A DNA stretch of 64,000 nucleotides from NCBI RefSeq assembly GCF_036867195.1, contig NZ_JBAJII010000001.1, forward strand, positions 1,550,001-1,614,000, read 5' to 3'. Below the pieces are notes generated by a model. It was not told where the DNA came from. It searched no databases and worked only from the letters and a program-made list of their open reading frames with translations. This DNA is from Arthrobacter sp. Soc17.1.1.1 (GTDB lineage Bacteria > Actinomycetota > Actinomycetes > Actinomycetales > Micrococcaceae). Of this stretch, positions 47,137 to 56,765 are shown piece after piece. The position numbers were made by a program, and so were the translations under genes. The first letter of the stretch is position 1. The number at the start of each line of letters is the position of its first letter.

Positions 47137-47379
47137 TCAGCCGCCGTACCCGCCGCTGGAGGGGGCATCGGGATCATCGGCAGGTTCGTCCGAGGAGCCG
47201 GTCACGATCTCGTCCGCGTCGGACCCGGCGGCTGCCGCATGGGTGGACGGATCCGGCGGGATCAATCCCGCATCGCGGGCTGCCTCCTCATCGGAGAAGG
47301 CCCAGCCCGCCGAGCCGTTTTCGCTGGGAACCGCACCAGTGTCAGACGCGTCACCGCCGTTCGGGGGGATGCTGTTCAT
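47137..47379 (-). CDS. Small acidic protein, paralogue of 62045-62284
   Basis: 80 residues. MNSIPPNGGDASDTG, EEAARDAGLIPPDPSTHAA and ADEIVTGSSDEPADDPDA recur in the protein at 62045-62284. Highly acidic and probably disordered. Located just upstream of the dehydrogenase gene's end, on the same strand. Function unknown. Confidence 0.7.
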   Translation of the reverse strand: MNSIPPNGGDASDTGAVPSENGSAGWAFSDEEAARDAGLIPPDPSTHAAAAGSDADEIVTGSSDEPADDPDAPSSGGYGG

Positions 47380-47422
47380 GGTCGTCCTTTCCTTTCAGGA
47401 AGCGCAGGTGCAGGTGGATGGG

Positions 47423-48556
47423 TCAGGGGTGGAGGAGGACCTTTGTCCAGCCGTCCTCGCGCTTGTCGAACCGGGAGTAGGCGTCCACGGCATCGTCGAG
47501 GGACAACTCGTGGGACACGATCCAGGACGGTGTCGCCCGTCCGCGGATGATGAGGTCCCGAAGCTCCCGGTTGTACTTCTTCACCGGGCACTGCCCCCCG
47601 GCGATGCTGATGCCCTTGGTGAACGCTTCGCCGTAGTTGAAACCGATCCGTCCCTGCCGGGCGTCCTCGTTCGCAGCTTTCGGGTCCTCGGGTACATAGA
47701 CACCGACGACACCGATGTGCCCGGTGGCCCGGACGACTTTCACGAGGTTGTCGAGCACCATCTCGGGGTGTTCCTCGCCATGGTGATCGTGGGCCTGGAA
47801 GCCGACGGCCTCCACACCGCAGTCAGCACCGAATCCGTCGGTGCCCTCCATGATCGCTTCCGCCGGGTCGGTGTCGGCGAAGTTGATGGCGGTCGCGCCG
47901 ATCTGCTCCGCGAGGGCGAGGCGGTCCGGTTCCTTGTCCACCACGAAGACCTGCGAGGCTCCACGGAGGAACGCGCTGTGGGCGGCCATGAGGCCGACGG
48001 GTCCGGCCCCGAACACGGCGACGGACTTCCCCGGGGTCACCATTGCCATTTCGGTGGCGTGGTATCCGGTGGGGAAGATGTCGGAGAGCATCGTGAAGTC
48101 GTTCTCGTTCTCCATGCCCTCCGGCAGTTTCAGGAGGTTGAAATCCGCCCATGGCACACGCAGCAGTTCGGCCTGGCCGCCCCAGTAGGGCCCCATCATC
48201 GGATACCCGTAGCCGGCTCCGGGCTGCCCGGAAGGGTTCGCCCGCAGGCAGGCCGAGGTGTATCCGTTGTTGCAGTTCCGGCAGGTGCCGCAGGCCAGGT
48301 TGAAGGGGACGGACACGCGGTCGCCGACGCTGATCCGGTCAACGCCCGCCCCGACGGCTTCCACGACGCCCATGTTCTCGTGCCCGAGCACCATGCCGGC
48401 GTCGAGCTCGCTGCGACCCTCATAGGGGTGCAGGTCAGATCCGCAGATATTCGCTGTCGTGATCCGGATGATGGCATCCAGAGGACCCTGGATGGTTGGG
48501 TCGTCGACGGTTTCGACGGATAGTTCGTACGGTGCTTTGAAAACGACTGCCTTCAT
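47423..48556 (-). CDS. Zinc-dependent alcohol/formaldehyde dehydrogenase
   Basis: 377 residues of the MDR family, glutathione-independent formaldehyde dehydrogenase-like. Catalytic zinc ligands in ANICGSDLH and LGHENMG; structural zinc in LACGTCRNCNNGYTSAC; NAD-binding GAGPVGLMAA with Asp in VVDKEPDR. The long insert with GYPMMGPYWGGQAE is typical of this subgroup. Likely involved in aldehyde detoxification. Confidence 0.88.
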   Translation of the reverse strand: MKAVVFKAPYELSVETVDDPTIQGPLDAIIRITTANICGSDLHPYEGRSELDAGMVLGHENMGVVEAVGAGVDRISVGDRVSVPFNLACGTCRNCNNGYTSACLRANPSGQPGAGYGYPMMGPYWGGQAELLRVPWADFNLLKLPEGMENENDFTMLSDIFPTGYHATEMAMVTPGKSVAVFGAGPVGLMAAHSAFLRGASQVFVVDKEPDRLALAEQIGATAINFADTDPAEAIMEGTDGFGADCGVEAVGFQAHDHHGEEHPEMVLDNLVKVVRATGHIGVVGVYVPEDPKAANEDARQGRIGFNYGEAFTKGISIAGGQCPVKKYNRELRDLIIRGRATPSWIVSHELSLDDAVDAYSRFDKREDGWTKVLLHP

Positions 48557-48913
48557 AGGAGAACTCCCTCACTGAAGATCGGCCCGATCACTCAAGGATC
48601 CGGGCGGGCCCAGGCTGCTGGGCTGCTTGACCTGCGCGCCGCACTACCTTCAATCTCAGGGAGGCAGTGCGTCGCAGCGGCCCTGCTCAGCATCCAGCCG
48701 CTTCTTGACCAAATACTAAGTCTACTGATGAGTCAACGTGACAAGCCGCGGTGAGGTCAAGGGGAGCACCAGCTGACCGGCGCTGCTTGACTCCCAGTGC
48801 AGCGCAACCGACGTTCGCAGAACGCCCTTCATCTCCGGCGCACCCAGGCCTCAACATCAGGTCCGCCTATCCAGCGGGCATCACGCTCCCTACGACATCG
48901 CAACCTGTACCCA

Positions 48914-48949
48914 TCCGAAAGACAGCATGCTGACGAATATTTAGGGTGG
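48914..48949. promoter_or_regulatory. 36-bp element shared with the marR upstream region, copy 1
   Basis: TCCGAAA-GACAGCATGCTGA-C-GAAT, then TAG-G-GTGG. It agrees in 30 of 36 positions with 58304-58339. The centre CAGCATGCTG (48923-48932) is a perfect palindrome. It lies 92 bp before the hydrolase gene. Possible MarR operator/promoter. Confidence 0.6.
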
Positions 48950-48967
48950 AATGACGCGCCCACGGCG

Positions 48968-49015
48968 CATCACCGACAGCATCACCGACAGCACCGCCGA
49001 CAGCACCGCCGACAG
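48968..49015 (+). repeat. 12-bp tandem repeat before the hydrolase gene
   Basis: Four 12-bp units: CATCACCGACAG twice, then CACCGCCGACAG twice, ending 26 bp before the start codon in the 5' leader. May vary in copy number between strains. Confidence 0.8.
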
Positions 49016-49041
49016 CACAAGCATCAGAAGGAGATATCCCT

Positions 49042-49878
49042 ATGACGGAGATCGTCGCTCACCATGGTTTGTTCAAGAACACCAACCTCCACGTCGATGA
49101 CACCGGTGGAACCGGCCGCCCCGTGGTCCTGATCCACGGGTGGCCCCTGTCCGGGGAGGCATTCAAGAACCAGATTCCCGCACTGGAGGCTGCCGGGTAC
49201 CGGGTGATTACTTATGACCGTCGCGGTTTCGGTCGCAGTGACAAGCCGATGACCGGGTACACGTACGACACCTTGACGGAGGATCTTCAGGCCCTGCTTG
49301 AGGAGCTCGACCTGCGGGATGTGACCCTGGTCGGGTTCTCCATGGGTGGGGGAGAGGTGGCCCGCTACTTCGCTAAGTACAGCCCGGAGCGTATCCGCAG
49401 CGTCGTCTTCGCCTCCGCGGTCCCACCATTCATGATGCAGGGCGAGGACAACCCCGATGGACCCCTCACCAAAGAAGCAGCTGCGGGGATGACCAAGGAT
49501 CTGACGAAGGACCAGGAGTTGTTCTACGACGGGTTCACCACCGATTTCTTTTCTGCCAATGGTGAGCTGAAGGTCACCGAGGCGCAGCGTCAGGAAGCCC
49601 TCGAACTGTGTCGTCAGGCCGACAAGAAAGCAGCCCTTGCCTGCATGGAGGCGTTCGGGAGCACCGATTTCCGCGATGACCTGCTCAAAGTAACGGTTCC
49701 GGCCCTGGTGCTGCACGGCGACGCCGATGCGACCGTGCCGTTCGACGGCTCCGGGCAGCGCACCCACGCCACCCTGCTCGGCAGCGACCTCCACGTCATC
49801 AAGGGTGGGCCGCACGGGTGCAACGTCAGTCACCCCGACGAATGGAATCAAGCCCTCATCACCTTCCTCGCCAAGTAG
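49042..49878 (+). CDS. Alpha/beta hydrolase, non-heme haloperoxidase type
   Basis: 278 residues. The nucleophile elbow GFSMGGGEVARYF, oxyanion HGWPLSGE, acid in LVLHGDADATVPF and catalytic His in GGPHGCNVSHPDEW match cofactor-free chloroperoxidases. SD AGAAGGAG is perfect. Preceded by the shared 36-bp element and the 12-bp repeat. Real role unknown; possibly perhydrolase activity. Confidence 0.9.
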   Translation: MTEIVAHHGLFKNTNLHVDDTGGTGRPVVLIHGWPLSGEAFKNQIPALEAAGYRVITYDRRGFGRSDKPMTGYTYDTLTEDLQALLEELDLRDVTLVGFSMGGGEVARYFAKYSPERIRSVVFASAVPPFMMQGEDNPDGPLTKEAAAGMTKDLTKDQELFYDGFTTDFFSANGELKVTEAQRQEALELCRQADKKAALACMEAFGSTDFRDDLLKVTVPALVLHGDADATVPFDGSGQRTHATLLGSDLHVIKGGPHGCNVSHPDEWNQALITFLAK

Positions 49879-49884
49879 GACCCG

Positions 49885-49920
49885 GGCTCCTTCCTGTGTG
49901 CGGCGGCACAGGAAGGAGCC
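49885..49920 (+). terminator. Terminator of the hydrolase gene
   Basis: GGCTCCTTCCTGTG and CACAGGAAGGAGCC (14 bp) flank an 8-base loop, 6 bp after the stop. Confidence 0.8.
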
Positions 49921-50230
49921 GGTCCTCCCGGGCAGCCTCGCTTGCATCCTCGTAGCGTCCCGAGCTGACTGCGCGGCACATTAGGATCGGCGTGCCTGGC
50001 CAGTGACAGACCGCAGAGTCATGTCGGGACGATCCACTTTCGGAGCGGTAACGGTGTGATGTAGCGGGGGATCAGGGCGGTGGTATGACCGGCGGAGAGG
50101 ATGAGGCATAGCACGGCCGCGCCAGTGAAAGGCGACCAAATTGGGATGCCGAATCCCGCCGCACGGGTTGGACGGGGTTGTAGCGTCGGGTAATCCGTCG
50201 GCGTCCAGTGGACGGAACGAGGACAATTCA
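49921..50230. other. Intergenic region before the GAF-ANTAR gene
   Basis: 310 bp with an open plus-strand frame from 50141 that I do not accept as coding; the ANTAR gene is taken to start at 50231. Confidence 0.4.
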
Positions 50231-51100
50231 ATGGCGGGGCGACAGGGGAACCTGTTTCTTTCGCGCCCCGGTGTCGGGTCCGTGACGTTGGTGAGGTTCA
50301 TGATGGCGCAGGACCCTTCAATCTCGGATCATCCGTCCCATGCTGGCGAAGAAGTCAGTGGTTCGGATCCCTTCGAAACCGATAGCGGGCTGGGAGCCCG
50401 GTTGCATCACCTGGTCGCGGACAGCGGAGACATCGTCGAATACCTCGACTTCCTCACCCGCACCGCCGTCGAGGTCATCGGCTCCTACGGTGGTGACGTG
50501 TTCTGCGGGATCACGCTCCTTCGACCGCGTAGGGCTGCGACGGTTTCGAGCAGTAACGACCTCGCGCAGCGGATGGACGAAGCACAATACGGGTTCGACG
50601 ACGGTCCCTGCCTGACCGCCGCACGTGAGGCACGCGAGGTGTACATCGAGGACGTCGACGACCTTCCACCGTCGTCCGGGTACCGGAAGGCGATGGAGGA
50701 CTTCGGCGTCCGCTCCGTGCTCGCCTCCCCGATCCTGCTCCCGGGAGACTCAGCCAGCGCACTGAACCTCTACTCCACGGCCGCAGATGCCTTCCCGCCG
50801 CGTGATCGGGATGTCGCGCGCCGCTTCGCGGAGGAAGCATCGAAGTCCATGCAGATCGCAGTGCGGATCGCTGAACTGACCGATACCGGCGCTGACCTGC
50901 GGGCCGCTATGGAAGGACGACACATCATCGACACCGCGGTCGGCGTGATCATGTCGCAGAACCACTGCAGCCAGGAGGAAGCCTTCGCCATCCTCCGCAA
51001 AGCCTCGAACAGCCGCAACATCAAACTCCGAGACCTCGCCCAAACCATCATCGACGGAATGATCAATCACTCCCCCGGAAACCCCAACACACCCACCTGA
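50231..51100 (+). CDS. GAF-ANTAR transcription antiterminator
   Basis: 289 residues from ATG 50231 (GAGGA 7 bases upstream); 50303 is an alternative. GAF: VEYLDFLTRTAVEVIGSYGG, DDGPCLTAAREAREVYIEDV, GDSASALNLYSTAAD. ANTAR: RHIIDTAVGVIMSQNHCSQE and AFAILRKASNSRNIKL. The parent type of the relic at 46838-47124. Confidence 0.9.
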   Translation: MAGRQGNLFLSRPGVGSVTLVRFMMAQDPSISDHPSHAGEEVSGSDPFETDSGLGARLHHLVADSGDIVEYLDFLTRTAVEVIGSYGGDVFCGITLLRPRRAATVSSSNDLAQRMDEAQYGFDDGPCLTAAREAREVYIEDVDDLPPSSGYRKAMEDFGVRSVLASPILLPGDSASALNLYSTAADAFPPRDRDVARRFAEEASKSMQIAVRIAELTDTGADLRAAMEGRHIIDTAVGVIMSQNHCSQEEAFAILRKASNSRNIKLRDLAQTIIDGMINHSPGNPNTPT

Positions 51101-51138
51101 CCTGCTGCCTGACCTGTCAGCTGAACGGGATCGTGGTT

Positions 51139-51165
51139 CAGGTGCCTCAGGTGCCTCAGGTGCCT
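51139..51165. repeat. 9-bp tandem repeat CAGGTGCCT x3
   Basis: Three perfect units end at the last base of the DUF326 gene's stop region. Probably slippage-prone; no function evident. Confidence 0.8.
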
Positions 51166-51590
51166 CAGGCGGTCCTGTGGGGAGTGATGCTGGGTGGTTG
51201 AAGGAGGTCCTTCAGTGCCAGTTCCGCGCCGTTGCAGGTGTCGGCGCAGATCCGGCAGTGGGGGTGGTCGTGTTTGCCGCATTCGATGGCGCAGGCGTTG
51301 CACGCGGTGCGGCACGCCAGCAAGACTTGCTGGATCAGAGTGTCATGCGGGTCTGTACGGCGGGTAAGGATGTCCGCTGTAACTCGGCACAGGTCAGCGC
51401 AATCCTGGTTCCTGCGGATGCAGGCGGTCATATGCGAAACGTCTTCGTCCGCGAGGCAGGCGTCGGTGCAGCTGGTACACGTCTGCGCGCAGCCGTTCAG
51501 GGCGGTGATCGCAGCGAGAACGGCGTGATCCTGCGCCGGCGTCCCTTCCGTGCGGGGGTGTGTAGTCATCATCTGCTGGGTGCGACTCAC
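51165..51590 (-). CDS. DUF326 four-helix copper-binding protein, copy 1
   Basis: 141 residues from GTG 51590 (GGAAGGATC upstream). Cysteines in the family pattern: CAQTCTSCTDACL, CIRRNQDCADLC, CRTACNACAIECGKH, HCRICADTC. These bind copper in the four-helix bundle. Same length and start context as the copy at 61440-61865, on the opposite strand. Confidence 0.88.
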   Translation of the reverse strand: MSRTQQMMTTHPRTEGTPAQDHAVLAAITALNGCAQTCTSCTDACLADEDVSHMTACIRRNQDCADLCRVTADILTRRTDPHDTLIQQVLLACRTACNACAIECGKHDHPHCRICADTCNGAELALKDLLQPPSITPHRTA

Positions 51591-51696
51591 AGTATGTGAT
51601 CCTTCCAAGGCGGGTACACGCGGATGAGGACGGTGTTTCACTGCCCGATCGACGGAGGAGCGTCAGGTGACGGCGCGTGCCAATCGTCCTCAAGTG

Positions 51697-52008
51697 TCAG
51701 CGTTGGGGAATGCCATTGCCCTGCTGGGGTGCAGGGCGCTGCAGGCGGTCAGCAGCAACGCAGACCACGATCAGTCCCGTCAGGGCCATGGGCAGGAGTT
51801 GAGCGAGGGCGCCGAGGATCAGGAGCCAGGCGCCGACGGCGAGGATGGTGATGAGGATCAAAGCGCGGCTGAGCGCTGGCGGCAGGATCCCGGTGGAGGT
51901 CGGGCCTGCCGTCATTGCGACAGCGCTTGCCGGCGTGTAGGGGAGTTCGTCGGCGAGGATACGCTCGAGTTCGTTCCACGCCTGGCGTTCTTGCCTGGAG
52001 AGCGTCAC
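51697..52008 (-). CDS. DUF3040-like membrane protein, copy 1
   Basis: 103 residues. MTLSRQERQAWNELERILAD is the N-terminal helix of DUF3040 proteins, followed by two membrane helices (LILITILAVGAWLLILGALA and PMALTGLIVVCVAADRL). Paralogue of 61011-61328. Its stop lies 106 bp upstream of the DUF326 gene on the same strand, the same association as in the second copy. Confidence 0.75.
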   Translation of the reverse strand: MTLSRQERQAWNELERILADELPYTPASAVAMTAGPTSTGILPPALSRALILITILAVGAWLLILGALAQLLPMALTGLIVVCVAADRLQRPAPQQGNGIPQR

Positions 52009-52123
52009 AGAAAGTCCTTCCTGGTGATGGACTGAGGAAGTTATGTGGAGGTGGTGCCTAATTAGTTCATCGAACGCGCCGGCCCCATGCCTCTTCGAAT
52101 CTATTCAGCCAGCTACTTGACTC

Positions 52124-52438
52124 CTAAGGACCACTGTCTTCCCCCTCGGAAACCAAAGTGCTCACGTCACGATCCTTCAGGATCGACTCTGCCCCATCGC
52201 GGGCTTCGCTGCTGATGATGTAGGTCCGTCCAAGGGCGGCTGATGTCATTGCTGCGTCGACCCACAGTCCGCTCGGTGGTGTGATGTGTAGTGCTGAGAC
52301 GGCGTGGCTGAAGACCTTTCGTGCGTCGTGCACGGACCGTCCCTTGGCGCGGGCAACCGTGTAGAAGATCGCTAGCTGCAAGTCGACGGCTTCGGTGCGT
52401 ACAGTATGCGGTTCTGCCGATCCTGCTTTCTGATTCAT
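52124..52438 (-). CDS. Small hypothetical protein
   Basis: 104 residues from ATG 52438, chosen because AGGAGGTGATC is a perfect Shine-Dalgarno. The protein has LQLAIFYTVARAKGRSVHDA and LHITPPSGLWVDAAMTS. It may be an uncharacterised ANTAR-like helical module, but no family is recognised. A second strong site (GGAGGTGAATC) before GTG-ATG at 52520 opens a short overlapping frame, possibly a leader peptide. Confidence 0.55.
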   Translation of the reverse strand: MNQKAGSAEPHTVRTEAVDLQLAIFYTVARAKGRSVHDARKVFSHAVSALHITPPSGLWVDAAMTSAALGRTYIISSEARDGAESILKDRDVSTLVSEGEDSGP

Positions 52439-52566
52439 AGGGATCACCTCCTCGAAAGACGCTCCAGAAGTTGGCACCGCTTTTAATGAGCGTCGGGCCA
52501 CTGTGGGTTCGACGCATCACGATTCACCTCCTGCACGCAGCTTCGGAGGCTGCGCGCAGGGTGAAT

Positions 52567-54345
52567 TCATTCCTTCTCGGTGGGAAGCCGTGCGGCGTGG
52601 ATACCACTCGGCGACACGGGGGGCTCCGCTTCCTGCTCGTTTGAGAAGTCTGCGAGGTGCTCCTGTACCTGGCGTTCGACCTGGTCGGACATCGATTCGC
52701 TGACCTGGTCACTGACGCGGTCGACCATGGCCGCCGCGGCTGCTTTGCGCTGGGCTGCTTGCCAGGCGCGGTGTTCGCCGTGGAAGGCTTTCGCCGTCGC
52801 GACGCACATCAAAAGCATGACGACGCTGAATGGTAGCGCGGTGAGGATGGCCGCCGTCTGGATGGAACTCAGACCGGTGTCACCAACCAGCAGGAGGGAG
52901 ATCGCCACCAGGGCGGCGAGGCCGGCCCAGAACACACGGATCCAGTTCCGCGGGTTGGGATCGCCGCCTGTGGAGATCATGCTCATCACCAGGGCCCCGG
53001 AGTCCGCGGACGTGATGAAGAAGATGGCGATGAGGAGGATCGCGCCGATGAGCAGTGCTGGACCCCCAGGCAGCTCACCAAGGAGGCCGAAGAGCGCGTT
53101 CTCGGTGTCCACTGATCCGTCCTCTGCGATCAGGCCGCCCTGGCCGAAGATCTCGCGATAGATCGCGGAGCCTCCGAGCACGGAGAACCAGAGGAAACCG
53201 AGGGTCGTGGGGACCAGCAGGACGCCGGCGACGAACTCGCGGACGGTGCGGCCCTTGGAGATCCGTGCGATGAAGATGCCGACGAAGGGTGCCCAGGACA
53301 TCCACCAGCCCCAGTAGAAGGTGGTCCAGGCTGCCTGCCAGGCTTCTCCCTCGGCGCCGGAGAACGCGAGGGTGTTGAACGTGAGACCGACGACGTTCTG
53401 CAGGTAGTTGCCGATGGACTGGACGAATTCACGCAGGAGGAAGAGCGTGGGTCCGGCGAAGAGGACCACGAGCAGCAGCACGCCGGCGAGAACGAGGTTG
53501 ATGTTGGACAGCCACTTCATGCCCTTGCCGACCCCGGAGATGACCGAGACGATCGTCAGCGCTGTGATGCAGAGGATCAGGCCGACCTGCGTGGCCTTGG
53601 TCGCGGCGAGGATTCCGGCGGTGTCGAGTCCGGACGAGATCTGCAGGACGCCGAGTCCGAGCGAAGTCGCCACACCGAAAAGCGTTCCGACGAGCGCGAC
53701 GACGTCGATGGCGTGGCCCCAGCCGCCCTTGACGCGATCACCGAGGAGTGGCTCGAGGGTCCAGCGGATGGAGATGGGGCGTCCCCGACGGTGGACGGCG
53801 TAGGCGATGGACAGGCCGACCACCACGTAGATGCTCCAAGCGTGCAGTCCCCAGTGGAGGAAGGTCTGCGTGATGGCTTGCTGCCCGAGCTGGACGTCGG
53901 TGCCCGCGACGCCTGGTCGTGGGCTGGCGAAGTGGTTGAGCGGCTCGGCGACTCCCCAGAACACCAGGCCGATGCCCATGCCGGCCGCGAAGAGCAGCGC
54001 GAACCAGGACATCACGGAGAATTCGGGCTTGTCGTCGTCTTTCCCGAGGCGGATGTCACCGTAGCGGCTGAACCCCACCCAGAGGGAGAAGGCGACGAAG
54101 AAGGCGACGAGGGCCACGTAGTACCAGCCGAAGGCACCGATGACGTTCTCCTGGATGCCGGAGAACAGCGAAGAGGCGGAGTCCGGAGCGATCAGCGCGT
54201 AGGCCACGAAGAGCACAATGAGCGCCGCCGCGGGAACGAAGACGGGCAGCGCCAGGCGCGCGGTGTGGACAGGCTTCGTACGGGAAGTCGGACGGGCGGA
54301 GCCGGGTGGACTGGTTACTGTGTTTTTCCTGGTCTTATCGCTCAT
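52567..54345 (-). CDS. BCCT-family betaine/choline transporter
   Basis: 592 residues, 12 membrane helices. BetP-like motifs: MGIGLVFWGVAEPLNHF (glycine-rich, substrate), LHWGLHAWSIY, FYWGWWMSWAPFVGIFIARISKGRT. The long charged N- and C-terminal tails (DQVERQVQEHLADFSNEQE) are typical of osmoregulated members. Imports compatible solutes with sodium. Confidence 0.93.
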   Translation of the reverse strand: MSDKTRKNTVTSPPGSARPTSRTKPVHTARLALPVFVPAAALIVLFVAYALIAPDSASSLFSGIQENVIGAFGWYYVALVAFFVAFSLWVGFSRYGDIRLGKDDDKPEFSVMSWFALLFAAGMGIGLVFWGVAEPLNHFASPRPGVAGTDVQLGQQAITQTFLHWGLHAWSIYVVVGLSIAYAVHRRGRPISIRWTLEPLLGDRVKGGWGHAIDVVALVGTLFGVATSLGLGVLQISSGLDTAGILAATKATQVGLILCITALTIVSVISGVGKGMKWLSNINLVLAGVLLLVVLFAGPTLFLLREFVQSIGNYLQNVVGLTFNTLAFSGAEGEAWQAAWTTFYWGWWMSWAPFVGIFIARISKGRTVREFVAGVLLVPTTLGFLWFSVLGGSAIYREIFGQGGLIAEDGSVDTENALFGLLGELPGGPALLIGAILLIAIFFITSADSGALVMSMISTGGDPNPRNWIRVFWAGLAALVAISLLLVGDTGLSSIQTAAILTALPFSVVMLLMCVATAKAFHGEHRAWQAAQRKAAAAAMVDRVSDQVSESMSDQVERQVQEHLADFSNEQEAEPPVSPSGIHAARLPTEKE

Positions 54346-54902
54346 CGGAGTTCTCCTTTATTGACGCGTAGCAGGCGCGGCGAAGGGTTCCACCACGCGC
54401 TCAGGACAAGATGACGGCTACCAACACTACAAAAAGTCGCTCCTCTCAAGGGCTGCCAAGCTCATAATCTGCTGGTGAAAGGTGTGAGGGAAGCCACCTC
54501 TGCTGTTCTCCTGAGCCGCCTGATCCGCGTCAGCTCGGCGATGAAAGGACTTGCTCCAGGCGCTGCTCATCAGCGGCATCGTAGGGCAATCGTTACCTTC
54601 CGAGGTCCACCTGACCAGTGCTTCCGGGCTTTCGGCGGATGATTCCTTTCCCATGGGCTCCATGTCAGCAGTAGCAGGACGGGGAGGTCCTCGGGACCTT
54701 GGTGCCGGCCTATTCGCTGGTCGTTCCGGAGATCGTGATCGGGTTTGGGCTCCTATAGCAGGTCGGGATAGCCGTGTACTTCGCGCGGCAGATCGTGACA
54801 CCTTCGCACGTCTCGTCAAAGGATCCGTTGCTTGGGCGGTGCAGGGGCTTAGGGGGTCTCGATGAGCGTGTGGGAGGGTGCCGGTGGTGGTTCGGCGTTT
54901 TG
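54346..54902. other. Gap upstream of the BCCT gene
   Basis: 557 bp. Open frames on both strands here look like shadow or relic sequence. No RNA gene or repeat was found. Confidence 0.35.
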
Positions 54903-55739
54903 TTATCGGTCGTGGGGTGCTTCTGGGTCATCCGGGGCTTCGCTTCTGCGCTTCTCGAGGAGTTCCTTGGTGCGCACGAGCCGGAGGAGGGTGACCAGTA
55001 CCAGTCCGCCGAGCATGTTGAACAGCAGGGTGTAGCCGAACCAGCTAAGCCATTGTCCGTAGCTGATGTCGGCGCCGGCGTGGATGGCGGCGAAGATGAG
55101 CAGCGAGTCGAGGACGGAGTGGAACAGCTGGAGTCCGGCCAGGAGGAATCCGCCGATGATGGTGGCGACGATCCGGGCGACGTCGTTGTTGGTGCCTTGC
55201 TGCATGCGGCTCATGAGGGTGATGGTGCTTCCTCCGAGGACGGCGAGGGCGACGGTCTGCAGGGAGAAGGGCGCGTCGACGTAATGGTGCGCGCTCTCGC
55301 TGACGGTGTCGGCCCATTCCGGGAAGGCCTGCATGACGATCCAGACGAAGACCCAGCCACCGGCGAGGTTGGCTACGAGGGTGCCTGCCCATAGTTTCCC
55401 CAATTGGGCGGCGCTTCCCTCTTTGGCGACGACGGCGGCGACCGGCATGAGGAAGTTCTCGGTGAACAGCTCGCTGTGCGCCAGCAGGAGTGCCACGAGG
55501 CCGATGCTGAAGGCGAGCCCGGCGAGCAGGTGGTTGCCCGTCTCGTGCATGACGGCGAGGTAGGCCATGATGCCGAGGCCGATCTCGAACCCTCCGAAGA
55601 TACCGGTCACGAGGATGTTCCTCGTGGTGCGGTGGAGTCTTTCGGCGCCTTCTTCGATCGTCTTGTCGAAGGATTCCTTGAGTTCGTCCTCGACCGGGGC
55701 GTCTGATTCGCCCAGTTCCCGTCTGCGGTCCTCGCTCAT
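54903..55739 (-). CDS. Formate/nitrite transporter family channel
   Basis: 278 residues from ATG 55739 (AAGGTGAC upstream). Six-helix FNT pattern: IFGGFEIGLGIMAYLAV, ELFTENFLMPVAAVVAKE (conserved TEN), GTLVANLAGGWVFVW, IHAGADISYGQW. The acidic N-terminal extension (residues 1-35) is unusual for FocA/NirC and fits the YfdC-like subgroup. Substrate not predictable. Confidence 0.9.
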   Translation of the reverse strand: MSEDRRRELGESDAPVEDELKESFDKTIEEGAERLHRTTRNILVTGIFGGFEIGLGIMAYLAVMHETGNHLLAGLAFSIGLVALLLAHSELFTENFLMPVAAVVAKEGSAAQLGKLWAGTLVANLAGGWVFVWIVMQAFPEWADTVSESAHHYVDAPFSLQTVALAVLGGSTITLMSRMQQGTNNDVARIVATIIGGFLLAGLQLFHSVLDSLLIFAAIHAGADISYGQWLSWFGYTLLFNMLGGLVLVTLLRLVRTKELLEKRRSEAPDDPEAPHDR

Positions 55740-55934
55740 GTCACCTTCCTGTGTCTGGGTAGAACCCGGTTGGTGAGGTTCCGGTCCCTCCGTCGCCGAT
55801 GCCGGGGTCACCCCAGTGAAACAGTGACCCCGGTGATCTGCTCGCGACGACCAGTACTTGATCTTTTCGGAGCTCCAGCCACCCAGTGTGGGACGGGTAG
55901 GCCACGCCCACGACGCTTGACCAGTCCTGAAAGC

Positions 55935-56258
55935 TCAGGCTCTCCCGGTTCCACGTTCCTCGACCTCGACCTGGCCCTCGGCGTTAGCCTCGACGGTGGA
56001 CTCGGTGTTGCTGAGGCTGTCGTTTTCCTCTGCATCGTCGCTGGTGGTGGCGCCGCGCAGTGCTTGCCGGCGGTCCAGTTCCTCGCGTAGCTCATGGTGC
56101 TGGCCTTCGGTCTCCGGATCGACGTCGCCGTTCCGGATGTACTGCAGGTCGCGGGCTCGGTGGTTCCGGCTGTTCAGGATGTCCAGTTGATCCCGGTCGA
56201 GAACGGTCAGGTCTTCCGGGAAGTCTCCTTCGGGGTCCAATCTACTGGTATCACTCAT
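55935..56258 (-). CDS. Small acidic protein, paralogue of 8149-8415
   Basis: 107 residues from ATG 56258 (GAGG upstream). SRLDPEGDFPEDLTVLDRDQ, LDILNSRNHRARDLQYIRNG and VDPETEGQHHELREELDRRQ repeat the protein at 8149-8415; the Glu-rich tail differs. Soluble, probably helical. Function unknown. Confidence 0.75.
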   Translation of the reverse strand: MSDTSRLDPEGDFPEDLTVLDRDQLDILNSRNHRARDLQYIRNGDVDPETEGQHHELREELDRRQALRGATTSDDAEENDSLSNTESTVEANAEGQVEVEERGTGRA

Positions 56259-56459
56259 GCGGTGCCTCATTTACGTGCTGGGTGTAGAAGCCCCGCGCTT
56301 CTAGAGGCACGAGCGACGATACCGAAGTGGCCATCCTCCGTCCTACCGTTGGCCGCGGGCGTGTCTTGTTCTCGTGCGTCCCAGTCCTGTCGCTGGCGTT
56401 CCACCCGGGGCAACGGTCCTCTTGGGTCGGCGAGCTGCAGTCCAGCACCGGTAGGTCGC

Positions 56460-56765
56460 TCAAAGATTTTCCTCCGTCGCCCTGTCCTCGTCGTTGTACT
56501 TGTCGGTGTCCTCTTCGCGGTTGCGGAACAGTCCGTGGAGTCTTTCGCGTGAGTTCCTGGCGACGATTTCAGTCAAAGCCAGGTCAAGGAGGTCCCGTTC
56601 CATTTGTGGGAGGTCGCCTCGACCGTACACATAGTCCGCGACGGCGGGATACGACTCGATGCCGGTCAGGGCAAAGTATTCGATCCATAGGTCCCCTAGA
56701 TGAAGTGCATTGTCCTTGACGAGGTTGATGACGTTCTGTTGTTGGTCGTCTGGGCCTTCGGCCAT
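56460..56765 (-). CDS. Small hypothetical protein
   Basis: 101 residues from ATG 56765 (GGAAGATG upstream). NVINLVKDNALHLGDLWIEYF, ADYVYGRGDLPQMERDLLDLAL and a charged tail. Probably helical. No family recognised. Follows an ANTAR gene on the same strand beyond a terminator. Confidence 0.6.
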   Translation of the reverse strand: MAEGPDDQQQNVINLVKDNALHLGDLWIEYFALTGIESYPAVADYVYGRGDLPQMERDLLDLALTEIVARNSRERLHGLFRNREEDTDKYNDEDRATEENL

